From positions 1 to 41,481 of the forward strand of contig JAGZMY010000016.1 in NCBI GenBank assembly GCA_018363915.1: a DNA stretch of 41,481 bases, read 5' to 3'. The translations under genes and the position numbers were made by a program. How positions within the stretch are numbered: the stretch's first letter is position 1; each line of letters opens with the position of its first letter. The DNA comes from Anaerococcus vaginalis (GTDB taxonomy: Bacteria; Bacillota; Clostridia; Tissierellales; Peptoniphilaceae). Shown here one piece after another: positions 7,754-16,676 of the stretch. The notes beneath the pieces were generated by a model, which worked only from the letters and a program-made list of their open reading frames with translations, did no database searches and was not told the origin of the DNA.

Positions 7754-8299
7754 TTAGACACTTTTTACCATTGTTATATTATTGTATCGTGTTCCATCTT
7801 TCAAAATAAATGCTTCTGGAATTTCCCCCACTTTGACGAATCCTAGTTTCTCATAAAGAATCTGACCTCTTTTATTACCTGAGAAATAGTCCAGTTCAAT
7901 TTGGGTAAGGCCCCATTCCTTAGCATGGTTTTCAAGACAAAGGAGCATCTTCTTTCCTATTCCCAAGTTCCAAAATTCTTTCAGTACTGTAACAGCGACA
8001 TAACCTCGATGACGCATTTTTATTTTTTTTGATCTTGAAATCTGAGCACTCGCAATCAATCTTCCATCAAACTCTGCTATAATCATAAGAATGTCCTCAG
8101 ATTCATTAAAACCTTTTATCATCTTCTCTTCCTGTTCAACAGTCAGAGCTATTTCTTCTGGATAAGAGGTTAAAAAGTTAGATTCTCCCATAACAGTCTT
8201 CAAATATTCAATAGTTTCTGCAGCATCTTTTACTTGAATTTCTCTAATTTGGCAAATCCTACCATCTTTCATTTCAAAACTTACTGGTATGTATTTCAT
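7754..8299 (-). CDS. GNAT family N-acetyltransferase
   Basis: The 181-residue protein has the GNAT fold. The acetyl-CoA binding motif A is seen as VAVTVLKEFWNLGIGKKMLL (about 108-127; Q/RxxGxG/A form), followed by the C-terminal NKRGQILYEKLGFVKVGEIP signature. Such enzymes acetylate amines on small molecules, antibiotics or proteins; the substrate cannot be predicted. The start ATG is preceded by AAGGTAGGG. It stands alone in the cargo zone between broken genes and looks complete. Confidence 0.82.
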   Translation of the reverse strand: MKYIPVSFEMKDGRICQIREIQVKDAAETIEYLKTVMGESNFLTSYPEEIALTVEQEEKMIKGFNESEDILMIIAEFDGRLIASAQISRSKKIKMRHRGYVAVTVLKEFWNLGIGKKMLLCLENHAKEWGLTQIELDYFSGNKRGQILYEKLGFVKVGEIPEAFILKDGTRYNNITMVKSV

Positions 8300-8375
8300 A
8301 TTTATCCCTACCTTATTTTTTATTGTAATATTTTCTTCTTCCTAAATCATTTTACAAATTTACTGTAAAAATCAT

Positions 8376-8561
8376 TCAATCCTTATTTTTATTTTTTGTT
8401 TCTACTAATATAACTAATCTATCATTTTTAAATCTTATGCCTAAGTATTGATTGTTTGTATCTGTGTCTCCTTTTTGGTAATCTTTTATATTTTTTCCAA
8501 CTGTTTTAAGTGCTTGAACATAACTAAACTCTCCTGATTCAGTGTTACCAATCTGATGCAT
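8376..8561 (-). pseudogene. Short N-terminal fragment, possibly of an N-6 DNA methylase
   Basis: The 61-codon ORF begins MHQIGNTESGEFSYVQALKT and continues to YLGIRFKNDRLVILVETKNK before stopping. From memory this resembles the first residues of restriction-type adenine methylases, whose full proteins are many hundred residues long. No methylase catalytic motif (NPPY) is present. The fragment ends in a Lys/Asn run just before the upstream region of the GNAT gene. I treat it as a truncated relic; the family call is weak. Confidence 0.35.
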
Positions 8562-8599
8562 GTTACCTATTTTTTATTATTTCGGATCTATTCATTTAA

Positions 8600-8814
8600 T
8601 TACCTGACATAATCCATAATATCTTCAACCTTACAATCAAGAACATAACAAATCTTTGCTATAGTTTCTAAATCAATTCTTTTAACTTTATTATTACAAT
8701 AAGAATTATGTTGCGTCCTTTGAAGATTTGCTTCTTTTTCTAATTTGTTTTTGCTTATATTTTTTTCTTCTAAAACATGGTCTATTTTAAAAATAATTTT
8801 ACTAAAATTTTCAT
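8600..8814 (-). pseudogene. Small XRE-family HTH regulator, frameshifted at its start
   Basis: An open frame reads FKIDHVLEEKNISKNKLEKE and ends in LETIAKICYVLDCKVEDIMD YVR. This is the compact XRE/YozG-like helix-turn-helix of about 70 residues. It has no start codon in frame. ATG at 8814 (after AAGTGAG) is one base out of frame; adding one A to the run at about 8797-8800 would give MKILVKIIFKIDHVLEEK and a 72-codon gene. The 215-bp span is exactly one base short. A TATAAT box lies upstream near 8855. Either the gene is dead or the A-run was misread. Confidence 0.6.
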
Positions 8815-8821
8815 CGTTTTC

Positions 8822-9166
8822 TCACTTGAATAAAAAGTATGAAAATTAATTCAATTATATTCTATCATAATTACGAATCTTCTTATAGCTCTAAGATTAT
8901 CTGATAGATTAATTTTACAGCAAAATCACTTATAAAATTAAATGCACAATTATAATTTATTTTATCTTCTTTAATTTTAATAATTGTTAGAAAAATAAAT
9001 TTTTCAAACAAAAAAATGCAAGATGAATTATCAATCTTGCATTTAATATCCAAAATCCTGGAAGGGTTTTGGAAGGGAACTAGGTTAATTTTAATGATTT
9101 TTAATCATTTCACACCACGATAAATGTGTATTTTTAGGCATCTCCCTTTCAAGTAATCTTGTATCT
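8822..9166. other. Gene-free junction between cargo island and guaA
   Basis: No gene is visible in this 345-bp gap. It holds the probable guaA terminator (9016-9044), a short dyad AATGAT..ATCATT (about 9092-9108), and a tandem TGGAAGGG repeat (9059-9066 and 9070-9077). An element that entered at the 3' end of guaA would have one attachment site here, but I cannot identify a second copy within the window. Confidence 0.4.
9016..9044 (-). terminator. Rho-independent terminator downstream of guaA
   Basis: ATGCAAGAT and ATCTTGCAT form a 9-bp stem around an eight-base loop. On the minus strand it is followed by seven T residues. It is the first strong terminator after guaA, about 120 bp beyond its stop codon. 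Confidence 0.75.
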
Positions 9167-10702
9167 TTATTCCCATTCAATTGTTCCTGGTGGTTTGCTT
9201 GTTATATCGTAGACTATTCTTCCTACTCCTTTTACTTCGTTTATCATTCTATTTGATAGAGTTTGTTGTAGTTCGTATGGCATATCGAAGGCTTCTACTG
9301 TCATTGCGTCTTTGCTTGATACTGCTCTTACTACTACTACATAATCGTAGGATCTTTCGTCGCCTTTTACTCCTACTGTTCTTAGCGGAGTAAATACTGT
9401 GAAATATTGCCAAATTTCTCTGTTTAATCCTGCATTTTTTACTTCTTCTCTTAGAATTGCGTCGGTTTCTCTTACTATTTCTAATTTTTCTTCTGTTATA
9501 TCTCCCAACACTCTTATTGCAAGTCCTGGTCCTGGGAATGGTTGTCTCCATACCATTTCTTCTGGAACGCCAATACTTTCTCCAAGTGCTCTTACTTCGT
9601 CTTTGAAAAGTTCTCTAAGTGGTTCTACTACTCCTTCAAAAAGCATATCTTCTGGAAGTCCACCTACGTTGTGATGTGATTTTATTACTGAACCTTTTCC
9701 CTTTCCGCTTTCTATTACGTCTGGATAAATTGTTCCTTGTACTAAATATTTTGCATCGCCAAATTTTTTGGCTTCTCTTTCGAATACTTCTATGAAGTGA
9801 TTTCCTATTATTTTTCTTTTTTCTTCTGGCTCTTCTACGCCTTTTAGTAAATCAAGAAATTCTTTTGAAGCATCAACCATTTTTACGTTTAGTCCAATTT
9901 TTTTGTATTGTTCCATAACGGATTTTGCTTCGTTTTTTCTTAATAAACCGTGGTCTACAAATATGCATTGAAGATCATTTCCTATTGCTTTGTGTACAAG
10001 TGTCGCAGCTATTGTTGAATCTACTCCACCAGATAATCCACAAATCATTTTTTCTCCAGCATATTTTTCTTTTATATTTTCTATGGTTTCTTTGGCTAAA
10101 TCTTTCATTATCCAAGTCTTTTTTGCTTTACAAATATTTAAAACGAAATTTTCTAATATTTGAAATCCGTATTCAGAATGGGCAACTTCTGGATGAAATT
10201 GTACGGCGTAGATATTTTTTTCTTCGTTTTCAAATCCTGCTATTGGACAGTTCAATGTCCAAGCAGTTTTTTTGAATCCATCTGCAATTTTTGTAACTTG
10301 ATCTCTGTGATTCATCCAAATTATTGATTCTTGCGCTACATTTTCATATAATTTTGATCTTTGGTCTACAAATAAAGGAGTTTTTCCGTATTCTCCTTTT
10401 TCTGCTTCTGTAATTTCTCCATCAAAATGGAAAGCAAGAGCTTGCATTCCATAGCAAATTCCAAGAACTGGCACGTTTAAATTTAAAATTTCTGGATTTA
10501 ATTTTAGACTATCGTCACTGTGAATTGATTGTGGACCACCTGTCAAAATTATTCCGTCCAAATTTTCAAGATCGAGAGTTTTTAAGTCAACATCACAATC
10601 GTGAAGTGATGCATAAACTCCCATTTCTCTTATTCTTCTTACAATAAGTTGGTTATATTGGCCACCAAAGTCCAATACCATAATTTCGGATTTTTTTTCC
10701 AT
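9167..10702 (-). CDS. guaA: GMP synthase (glutamine-hydrolysing)
   Basis: GuaA converts XMP to GMP using ATP and glutamine, the last step of guanine nucleotide synthesis. The 511-residue length is normal. The N-terminal glutaminase domain has the nucleophile in GICYGMQ (Cys near 83) and the HPEVAHSEYG His/Glu pair. The ATP-pyrophosphatase domain carries SGGVDST (about 226-232), and the C-terminal dimer domain ends GTIEWE. It follows the GNAT gene by 9 bp and probably shares its message. The 3' end of guaA is a known integration target of ICEs and phages, and the mobile region lies directly beyond it. Confidence 0.98.
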   Translation of the reverse strand: MEKKSEIMVLDFGGQYNQLIVRRIREMGVYASLHDCDVDLKTLDLENLDGIILTGGPQSIHSDDSLKLNPEILNLNVPVLGICYGMQALAFHFDGEITEAEKGEYGKTPLFVDQRSKLYENVAQESIIWMNHRDQVTKIADGFKKTAWTLNCPIAGFENEEKNIYAVQFHPEVAHSEYGFQILENFVLNICKAKKTWIMKDLAKETIENIKEKYAGEKMICGLSGGVDSTIAATLVHKAIGNDLQCIFVDHGLLRKNEAKSVMEQYKKIGLNVKMVDASKEFLDLLKGVEEPEEKRKIIGNHFIEVFEREAKKFGDAKYLVQGTIYPDVIESGKGKGSVIKSHHNVGGLPEDMLFEGVVEPLRELFKDEVRALGESIGVPEEMVWRQPFPGPGLAIRVLGDITEEKLEIVRETDAILREEVKNAGLNREIWQYFTVFTPLRTVGVKGDERSYDYVVVVRAVSSKDAMTVEAFDMPYELQQTLSNRMINEVKGVGRIVYDITSKPPGTIEWE

Positions 10703-10711
10703 CTATCCCTC

Positions 10712-11227
10712 CTATATTTCTCCAAATATTGCAAAATATTTCATATAATCAAGATTATCCATCTTGTAGTAGCTATACTTTATATCTTCATCATACTTTT
10801 TAAAGTGTAAATTTTCTATAATAGATTTAAAAGCTCCATTATTTTTTTCTGCTTTTAAATAAATTTCTTTTTTCTCGCCAAGGGTAAAGAAATAATCTAT
10901 GACTGCCTCAAGGGCTTCTCTTGCATATCCTCTGTTTCTTAGTGATTTATTTATAATTATAAAAAGTCCAACTCCATCATTTTTTTCGAAGGCTTTTATA
11001 ACTCCTATTGAATCGTTTGTTCCTTTTTTTACTATATGCCAAAAATTATAGTCTTCTTTTTCTTTATAAAATTTTGAGACTTTTTCGATTACTTCTTCTT
11101 TTGTTTCTAAATTTGTGAAATAAAAAAATTTTGAATCTTTTATAAATTCTAGATTTTTTTCTAAATCTTCCTTTTCAAATTTTCTAATAATAAGTCGTCT
11201 TGATAAAATAAGTTTTGTATTTTCCAT
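10712..11227 (-). CDS. GNAT family N-acetyltransferase
   Basis: The predicted 171-residue protein begins MENTKLILSRRLIIRKF, the usual opening of the RimJ/RimL-like GNAT group. The acetyl-CoA motif is INKSLRNRGYAREALEAVIDYFF and the end is IENLHFKKYDE. I choose ATG 11227 because GGAGGAGG lies three bases before it; the upstream ATG at 11242 overlaps that site. The gene sits just after the yqfL terminator and 9 bp before guaA. Its substrate is unknown. Confidence 0.83.
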   Translation of the reverse strand: MENTKLILSRRLIIRKFEKEDLEKNLEFIKDSKFFYFTNLETKEEVIEKVSKFYKEKEDYNFWHIVKKGTNDSIGVIKAFEKNDGVGLFIIINKSLRNRGYAREALEAVIDYFFTLGEKKEIYLKAEKNNGAFKSIIENLHFKKYDEDIKYSYYKMDNLDYMKYFAIFGEI

Positions 11228-11241
11228 AAGCCTCCTCCACA

Positions 11242-11275
11242 TAAAAAATAAGCTGCAAAAGCAGCATATTTTTTA
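11242..11275 (-). terminator. Terminator after yqfL
   Basis: GCTGC (11252-11256) and GCAGC (11261-11265) pair around AAAA. The minus strand continues TTATTTTTTAT. It closes the long phoH-to-yqfL unit, although guaA may receive read-through. Confidence 0.75.
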
Positions 11276-12085
11276 AGAAAAATTCTTTTTGTAATATTCT
11301 AGAACGTCCGTAGCTGTTTGTTCTATTGTATTTAATGTTACATCAAAAACTTTACAATCCAAATCTTCAAAAACTCCCTTTGCGTATTTTAATTCTCTAT
11401 TGATTCTTTCCTTATCAAAATATTCGCTTTTTGATTTTAAGCCAAGGCCTTTTGACCTATCTTCTCTAATTTTTGATAATTTATCAGGATCAATAGTAAG
11501 ACCTATGATTCTTTTTGGATCAATTTCGAAAACTTCTTCTGGAAGTCTTATTTCTGGAACTAAAGGAAGATTAAAAACTTTATAATTTTTTGTTGCAAGA
11601 AGCATAGTCACAGGTGTTTTTGATGTTCTTGAAACTCCAAGTAGTAAAATATCTGCCTCTTTTATTCCTCTTGGATCTTTGCCATCGTCATATTTTACGG
11701 CAAATTCTATGGATTCTATCATTGAAAAATAATCATCAGATAATTTTCTTGTGAGTTTTTTCTCTCTTAGAGCTTTTTGCCCTGTAACTTCTTCAAAAAG
11801 TGAAAGAGCTGGCCCTAATATATCTATAACTTTTATATTTTCTTTTTTAGCTTTTTGTTTCAAATATTCTTCAAGTTTTTTCTCAGCTATAGTTTGGATT
11901 ATTATTGAATCTTCAGGAATTTTTTCAACAATTTTGTTAATTTTTTTTTCACTATCAATATTAAATTTTCTATTAACTTCGAAATTCACATTTGGAAAAT
12001 GAGTTATTACTGATTTTACAAATGTTTCTGCTGTTGCTCCAGTGGAATCACTGATTATATAAACATTCAATACATCACAATCCAT
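11273..12085 (-). CDS. yqfL: Pyruvate,phosphate dikinase / PEP synthase regulatory protein (DUF299, YqfL/PpsR type)
   Basis: The 270-residue protein belongs to the bifunctional ADP-dependent kinase / Pi-dependent pyrophosphorylase family that switches PPDK or PEP synthase off and on. Diagnostic parts are the N-terminal VYIISDSTGATAETF and the P-loop-like LGVSRTSKTPVTM (about 148-160). The C-terminal part has GLTIDPDKLSKIREDRS. The start is ATG after AGGTGAT. It follows glyS by 8 bp; in Bacillus subtilis yqfL lies in the same neighbourhood. Whether the target here is PPDK or PEP synthase cannot be seen. Confidence 0.93.
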   Translation of the reverse strand: MDCDVLNVYIISDSTGATAETFVKSVITHFPNVNFEVNRKFNIDSEKKINKIVEKIPEDSIIIQTIAEKKLEEYLKQKAKKENIKVIDILGPALSLFEEVTGQKALREKKLTRKLSDDYFSMIESIEFAVKYDDGKDPRGIKEADILLLGVSRTSKTPVTMLLATKNYKVFNLPLVPEIRLPEEVFEIDPKRIIGLTIDPDKLSKIREDRSKGLGLKSKSEYFDKERINRELKYAKGVFEDLDCKVFDVTLNTIEQTATDVLEYYKKNFS

Positions 12086-12093
12086 ACTATCAC

Positions 12094-14163
12094 CTATTTA
12101 ACTAAATCTTTTATATTAAATATTCTAGAAATATTTGTTGCTAGTTTATTTAATAATGCCAACCTATTATTTTTCAACTGTTCATCTTCAACCATTATCA
12201 TTGTATTATCCAAATATTCGTTACCAAGGTCCATAGTAGAGGCAATTTCTTCTAGGGCTTTTGTGTATAATTTTTGGCTTAAATATTTTTCGCAATCCAA
12301 ATTTTCTATAAGGTCGTAGTATTGTTTTTCTAAACCTTGGTCAAGCATTTCTACATTTACTTCTGTATTTTCAAAATCCTTGGTAAAATTATTAATTCTT
12401 GTAAAATAATTTAGAATTTCTTCGCTATTTTCTTTTTCTACAAATTCTTCAATAGATTTTACTTTTTCAATAACTGATAAAATATTTGTTTCTCCAGTAG
12501 CAAGAACTGCATTTACAAAATCATATCGGAAGCCCTTGTCTATGAGCATATTTTTAAGTCTATCGATGAAAAATTCTACTATTTTTTCTAAAGTTTTATC
12601 ATAATCAAAAGAAATTTCATTTTTCTCTGTATAAACAAAAAGGGCATCTTTGATTAAATCTTTCAAATCAACATCAATTTTATTATCTGCAATTATATTT
12701 ATAACTCCAATTGCTGATCTTCTAAGTCCAAAAGGATCTTGGCTTCCTGTTACATAATTTTCAATTATATAAAGTCCAGCTATTGTATCGATTTTATCTG
12801 CTATTGAAAGAACAATTCCTGCTACTGATTTTGGTAGAGAATCTTCTGAGCTTCTTGGCTTGTAAGCTTCCTCGATTGCATTTGCTACTTGGCTGTTTTC
12901 GCCTGAATTTGTCGCATAAATTCTTCCCATTGTTCCTTGAAGCTCTGTAAATTCTATAACCATTTTTGTTACAAGATCTGCCTTTGAAAGATATGCTGCT
13001 CTTAATAAATTATCTGAAACATCTTCTCCAAGCTTAAATTCATCAAGATAATTTTTTGAAAGCGAAATAAGTCTTTCAGTTTTTTGATAAACTGAACCAA
13101 GTCCTTCAAAAAATGTCAATCTATTAAGCTCTTCCACATAATCTTCTAATTTTTTATTATTATCTATATCATAGAAAAATTTTGCATCTTCAAGCCTTGC
13201 AGTAAGAACTTTCTTATTTCCATTAATTACATTTTCTTTTGCAAAATCATCCCCATTTCTTACAAGCAAGAAATATGGCATTAATTTTTCATTATCATCT
13301 ACAATTGGAAAATATCTTTGATGATCTTTCATTGGAGTTACAATTACTTCTTTTGGTAATTTTAAATATTCTTGATCAAGCTCTCCCATCAAAACTGTAG
13401 GATATTCGACAATATTTATAACTTCTTCAAGTAAGTCCTCGTCTTTTAAAAATTTTCCACCAATTTCTTTGGCATAGCGATTAAGACCTCTTAAAATTAT
13501 TTCTCTTCTTTCTTTGTAAGAAAGAATTACATAATTTTCTCTAAGTAATTCTATATAATTTTCAATTTTTTCTACAAGAATTTCACTTTTTCCTAAAACT
13601 CTGTGACCTTTTGTTGTATTTGATACTTTAATTCCTTCAGCATCAAATTCCAAAATTTCATCATCTAATAAGGATAGAAAATATCTGATTGGTCTTGCAA
13701 ATCTAATTGATCTTCCTCCCCACCTCATAGATCTTGGGAAGTTTAATGATTTCACAAGCTCATATACATTTTTTTGTAAAACTTCTTTTATTGAAGGACT
13801 TTCTTCTTTTTTTTCTACATAAATATATTCTTCGCCCTTAAAATCTTTAATAATTACATCAGAAACTTCTGCTTTTTGTCCTCTCAAAAATCCCAAAAGT
13901 GCTTTTGATGGATTACCTTCATTATCATAGGCAATTTTTTTGGAAGGACCTTTTACACTTATAAGTTCATTTGATTTATTTTCTTCAAGTCCATCAAGTA
14001 AAATTGCAAATCTTCTTGGAGTGGATTCTACTTTTATTTCTTCTACGCTTAATTTATTTTCTTCAATTAATTTTTTGAATTTTTCTTCAAGCTGTTTTTT
14101 TGTCGAATTTATATAAGCTGAAGGAAATTCTTCAACTCCTATTTCTAATAAATATTTGCTCAT
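12094..14163 (-). CDS. glyS: Glycyl-tRNA synthetase beta subunit
   Basis: GlyS is the tRNA-recognition subunit of the alpha2beta2 bacterial glycyl-tRNA synthetase. Its 689 residues are the expected length. It begins KYLLEIGVEEFPSAYI, has SMRWGGRSIRFARPIRY near 150, and DQEYLKLPKEVIVTPMKDHQ RYFP. It ends with the DALR-like anticodon domain (LDNTMIMVEDEQLKNNRLALL). Its ATG overlaps the glyQ stop codon (TAATG), so translation is probably coupled. Firmicutes use this two-subunit form or the single-chain GlyRS; this organism uses the two-subunit one. Confidence 0.98.
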   Translation of the reverse strand: MSKYLLEIGVEEFPSAYINSTKKQLEEKFKKLIEENKLSVEEIKVESTPRRFAILLDGLEENKSNELISVKGPSKKIAYDNEGNPSKALLGFLRGQKAEVSDVIIKDFKGEEYIYVEKKEESPSIKEVLQKNVYELVKSLNFPRSMRWGGRSIRFARPIRYFLSLLDDEILEFDAEGIKVSNTTKGHRVLGKSEILVEKIENYIELLRENYVILSYKERREIILRGLNRYAKEIGGKFLKDEDLLEEVINIVEYPTVLMGELDQEYLKLPKEVIVTPMKDHQRYFPIVDDNEKLMPYFLLVRNGDDFAKENVINGNKKVLTARLEDAKFFYDIDNNKKLEDYVEELNRLTFFEGLGSVYQKTERLISLSKNYLDEFKLGEDVSDNLLRAAYLSKADLVTKMVIEFTELQGTMGRIYATNSGENSQVANAIEEAYKPRSSEDSLPKSVAGIVLSIADKIDTIAGLYIIENYVTGSQDPFGLRRSAIGVINIIADNKIDVDLKDLIKDALFVYTEKNEISFDYDKTLEKIVEFFIDRLKNMLIDKGFRYDFVNAVLATGETNILSVIEKVKSIEEFVEKENSEEILNYFTRINNFTKDFENTEVNVEMLDQGLEKQYYDLIENLDCEKYLSQKLYTKALEEIASTMDLGNEYLDNTMIMVEDEQLKNNRLALLNKLATNISRIFNIKDLVK

Positions 14164-15038
14164 TACTTATCCTTTCTTAAAAGTGGATATCCTAGTTCTT
14201 CTCTTTTTTCAATATAAGATTTTGCAACCTTACTAGAAATATCTCTTACTCTTTTAATATAGTGACTTCTTTCTGATGCAGAAATTGCACCCATTGCATC
14301 CAAAGTATTAAAAGTGTGAGATGATTTTAATACATTATCATAAGCTGGATATACGAGTCCTTTGTCAATTAATCTGTTTGCTTCTGATTCATAAATTTCA
14401 AATAATTTTTCCAAAACTTCGCTATCAGCATCTTCAAATGAATATTTTGAATTTTCATATTCTGGCAATTGGAAAACATCTGAATATTTTAAATCTTTTG
14501 ACCACTTAATATCAAAAACATTATCTACATTTTGTAAATACATACAAACTCTTTCAAGGCCCATGGTTATTTCTCCACTTTCAAGCTCGCAGTTTATTCC
14601 GCCTACTTGTTGAAAATAAGTAAATTGAGTTATTTCCATTCCATCAAGCCAAACTTCCCATCCAAGTCCCCAAGCTCCAAGGGTTGGTGATTGCCAGTTG
14701 TCTTCTACAAATCTTATGTCGTGTTCTTTTGGATTAATTCCAATTACCTCAAGACTTTTTAAATATAAATCTTGAATATTTTCTGGAGTTGGTTTAAGTA
14801 AAACTTGTAGTTGATGATGTTGGTATAACCTATTTGGATTTTCTCCATACCTACCATCAGCTGGTCTTCTTGATGGTTCTACATAAACAACTTTCCAAGG
14901 TTCTTTTCCCAAAGATCTTAAAAAAGTATGAGGATTCATTGTTCCTGCACCTTTTTCCAAATCATAAGGAAGCATGATTGATGCACCTTGTTCTTCCCAA
15001 TATTTTATTAATTTTAGCATTAAATCTTCAAAATACAT
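14163..15038 (-). CDS. glyQ: Glycyl-tRNA synthetase alpha subunit
   Basis: GlyQ carries the class II catalytic core that activates glycine. The protein starts MYFEDLMLKLIKYWEEQG and contains TFLRSLGKEPWKVVYVEPSR and DGRYGENPNRLYQHHQ, both invariant in the family. LGAWGLGWEVWLDGMEITQF follows. I place the start at ATG 15038, six bases after AGGAG, giving 291 residues, the normal length. The longer in-frame start at 15074 would extend into recO. It is translationally coupled to glyS. Confidence 0.97.
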   Translation of the reverse strand: MYFEDLMLKLIKYWEEQGASIMLPYDLEKGAGTMNPHTFLRSLGKEPWKVVYVEPSRRPADGRYGENPNRLYQHHQLQVLLKPTPENIQDLYLKSLEVIGINPKEHDIRFVEDNWQSPTLGAWGLGWEVWLDGMEITQFTYFQQVGGINCELESGEITMGLERVCMYLQNVDNVFDIKWSKDLKYSDVFQLPEYENSKYSFEDADSEVLEKLFEIYESEANRLIDKGLVYPAYDNVLKSSHTFNTLDAMGAISASERSHYIKRVRDISSKVAKSYIEKREELGYPLLRKDK

Positions 15039-15049
15039 TTTTTCTCCTA

Positions 15050-15808
15050 TTATTTGACTAATTTCATTACCCAATCAAGTGAGCTAAATTTTCTAATTTC
15101 CAAACATTTCAATACATAGCTTACTATCAAATTTATAATTTTTTCCTTTTCAATATTTAAATTAATCTTTGAAACCTCATCAGTTGGCGTATAGATTAAT
15201 TTTAAAATATACAAATATTCTTCTCTTGTAAGATATACTATATCCTTTTTTATTTTCTTGCAAGATGAACAAACTATGCCTCCATCTTTTATAGAAAAAT
15301 AAGCATCACTAGGATTAATTTTTGATCCACACAAGGAACATTCTTTTAAATTTGGTTTAAAACCTGAAAAAGATATGTACTTTAATAAAAAGCAAAGAAA
15401 AATATTTAAATAATTTTCACTTGCTTTTTCAAAACTGTCAAAAGTCTTGTCCAACAAATTGTAAACTAAGTCTTTTTGGTCATAATCAATTGTTTTTAAT
15501 AACAAATCACAAATTGCCGATTTGTATATTATTATATCAAAATTTTTATTTGATTTCGAATAAGATTTTAATAATGACGCATCTCTTATTCCAAAAAATT
15601 TTTCTCCAGACTTATAAAGATTGTATGAGGCTTTTACAAATCTTTGAGTTGAAGAAAGATTTGAATTTTTTTTATTTAAAACTCCCTTAGCAATTATGGA
15701 AATTTTTCCCATATCTTTTGAAAAAATTTCTATGATTTTGCTTGACTCTTTGTAGGAAAATTCTCTTAAAACAAATCCTTCTACATTTGAATTATCATTT
15801 GTAACCAA
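15050..15808 (-). CDS. recO: DNA repair protein RecO
   Basis: RecO helps load RecA on SSB-coated DNA with RecF and RecR. The 252-residue protein has the N-terminal OB-fold opening (GFVLREFSYKESSKIIEIFS KDMGKISIIAKG). A four-cysteine zinc site follows (CSLCGSK and CSSCKK, about 157-183), then a helical C-terminal part. The start appears to be TTG at 15808, six bases after GGTGG, overlapping the era stop by 14 bp. No ATG or GTG in frame would keep the conserved N-terminus. The era-recO order is conserved in Firmicutes. Confidence 0.94.
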   Translation of the reverse strand: MVTNDNSNVEGFVLREFSYKESSKIIEIFSKDMGKISIIAKGVLNKKNSNLSSTQRFVKASYNLYKSGEKFFGIRDASLLKSYSKSNKNFDIIIYKSAICDLLLKTIDYDQKDLVYNLLDKTFDSFEKASENYLNIFLCFLLKYISFSGFKPNLKECSLCGSKINPSDAYFSIKDGGIVCSSCKKIKKDIVYLTREEYLYILKLIYTPTDEVSKINLNIEKEKIINLIVSYVLKCLEIRKFSSLDWVMKLVK

Positions 15809-16676
15809 ACCTATCCACCAATTTTTGTTTTTTACGCCAATCTTTTTCGACCTTAACCCACAATTTCAAATTAATTTTGCTGTCCATAAAAACTTCAATT
15901 TCGCATCTTGCTTCCATGCCGATTTTTTTAATTTTACTACCGTTTTTTCCTATTACTATTTCCTTGTGACTTGGTCTTTCCAAAATAAGACTTGCGTATA
16001 TGTCATATAAATTTTTGTCTTCTCTTTTTTTGAATTGGTCAATTCTTACAAAAATTCCGTGAGGGATTTCATTTGATAAATTTTTCAAAGCCTTCTCTCT
16101 TATAATTTCTGACACAATAAATCTTTCGTTTTTGTCAGTTATCATATCAGACGGATAATAAAGTGGGCCTTCTGGCAAAATTTCCTTTACTGTTTCTATA
16201 TATTTTCCAATATTTTCATCGTTTAAAGCTGAAATTGGAATTATATAATCAAAAGTATTTAAGCCTATGTAAGTTCTTTTAATTTGTTCAATTTCTCCTT
16301 CTTCTAAAAGATCGCATTTATTTATAAGAAGAATTTTTGGAGCATTTACTTTTTCTAAAATTTCCAAAATCATCTTATCAAGTCTTCCAATACTTAGAGA
16401 ATTATCAACAATAAAAGTCACTATATCAGAATCTTTTAGGCTATCTTCTGAAACTTCTAGTAAATGTTCTTGAAGTTTATTTCTTGGCGTTTGAATGCCT
16501 GGTGTGTCTAGAAAAATTATTTGTGAATTTTCGTCGTTATATATTATTTTTATTTCATCTCTTGTAGTTTGGGGTTTGTTTGAAATTATTGAAATTTTTT
16601 CTCCCAATATTTTTTCCATCAAAGTAGATTTCCCTACATTTGCCCTTCCTACTACCGATACAAAACCTGATTTCAT
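15795..16676 (-). CDS. era: GTPase Era
   Basis: Era is an essential GTPase that binds 16S rRNA during 30S maturation. The 293-residue protein shows G1 GRANVGKST, G3 DTPGI, G4 NKCD and G5 SALN. It ends with the KH domain (VIGKNGSKIKKIGMEAR) that contacts the rRNA 3' end. The start overlaps the cdd stop (ATGA). It has the normal length and no anomalies. It lies between cdd and recO exactly as in Bacillus. Confidence 0.98.
   Translation of the reverse strand: MKSGFVSVVGRANVGKSTLMEKILGEKISIISNKPQTTRDEIKIIYNDENSQIIFLDTPGIQTPRNKLQEHLLEVSEDSLKDSDIVTFIVDNSLSIGRLDKMILEILEKVNAPKILLINKCDLLEEGEIEQIKRTYIGLNTFDYIIPISALNDENIGKYIETVKEILPEGPLYYPSDMITDKNERFIVSEIIREKALKNLSNEIPHGIFVRIDQFKKREDKNLYDIYASLILERPSHKEIVIGKNGSKIKKIGMEARCEIEVFMDSKINLKLWVKVEKDWRKKQKLVDRFGYK

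Noticed and set aside
9092..9108. Short AATGAT/ATCATT dyad as a second guaA terminator
   Set aside because: The stem is all A-T apart from two pairs and no T-run follows; the 9016-9044 hairpin is far stronger.
9249..9551. 100-codon minus-strand frame rich in Arg and Ser within guaA
   Set aside because: It lies wholly inside the intact guaA reading frame and reads as the shifted translation of that gene.
15050..15808. TTG start of recO as a sign of a pseudogene
   Set aside because: The frame is complete, the ribosome site GGTGG is well spaced and the conserved N-terminus begins immediately after it.
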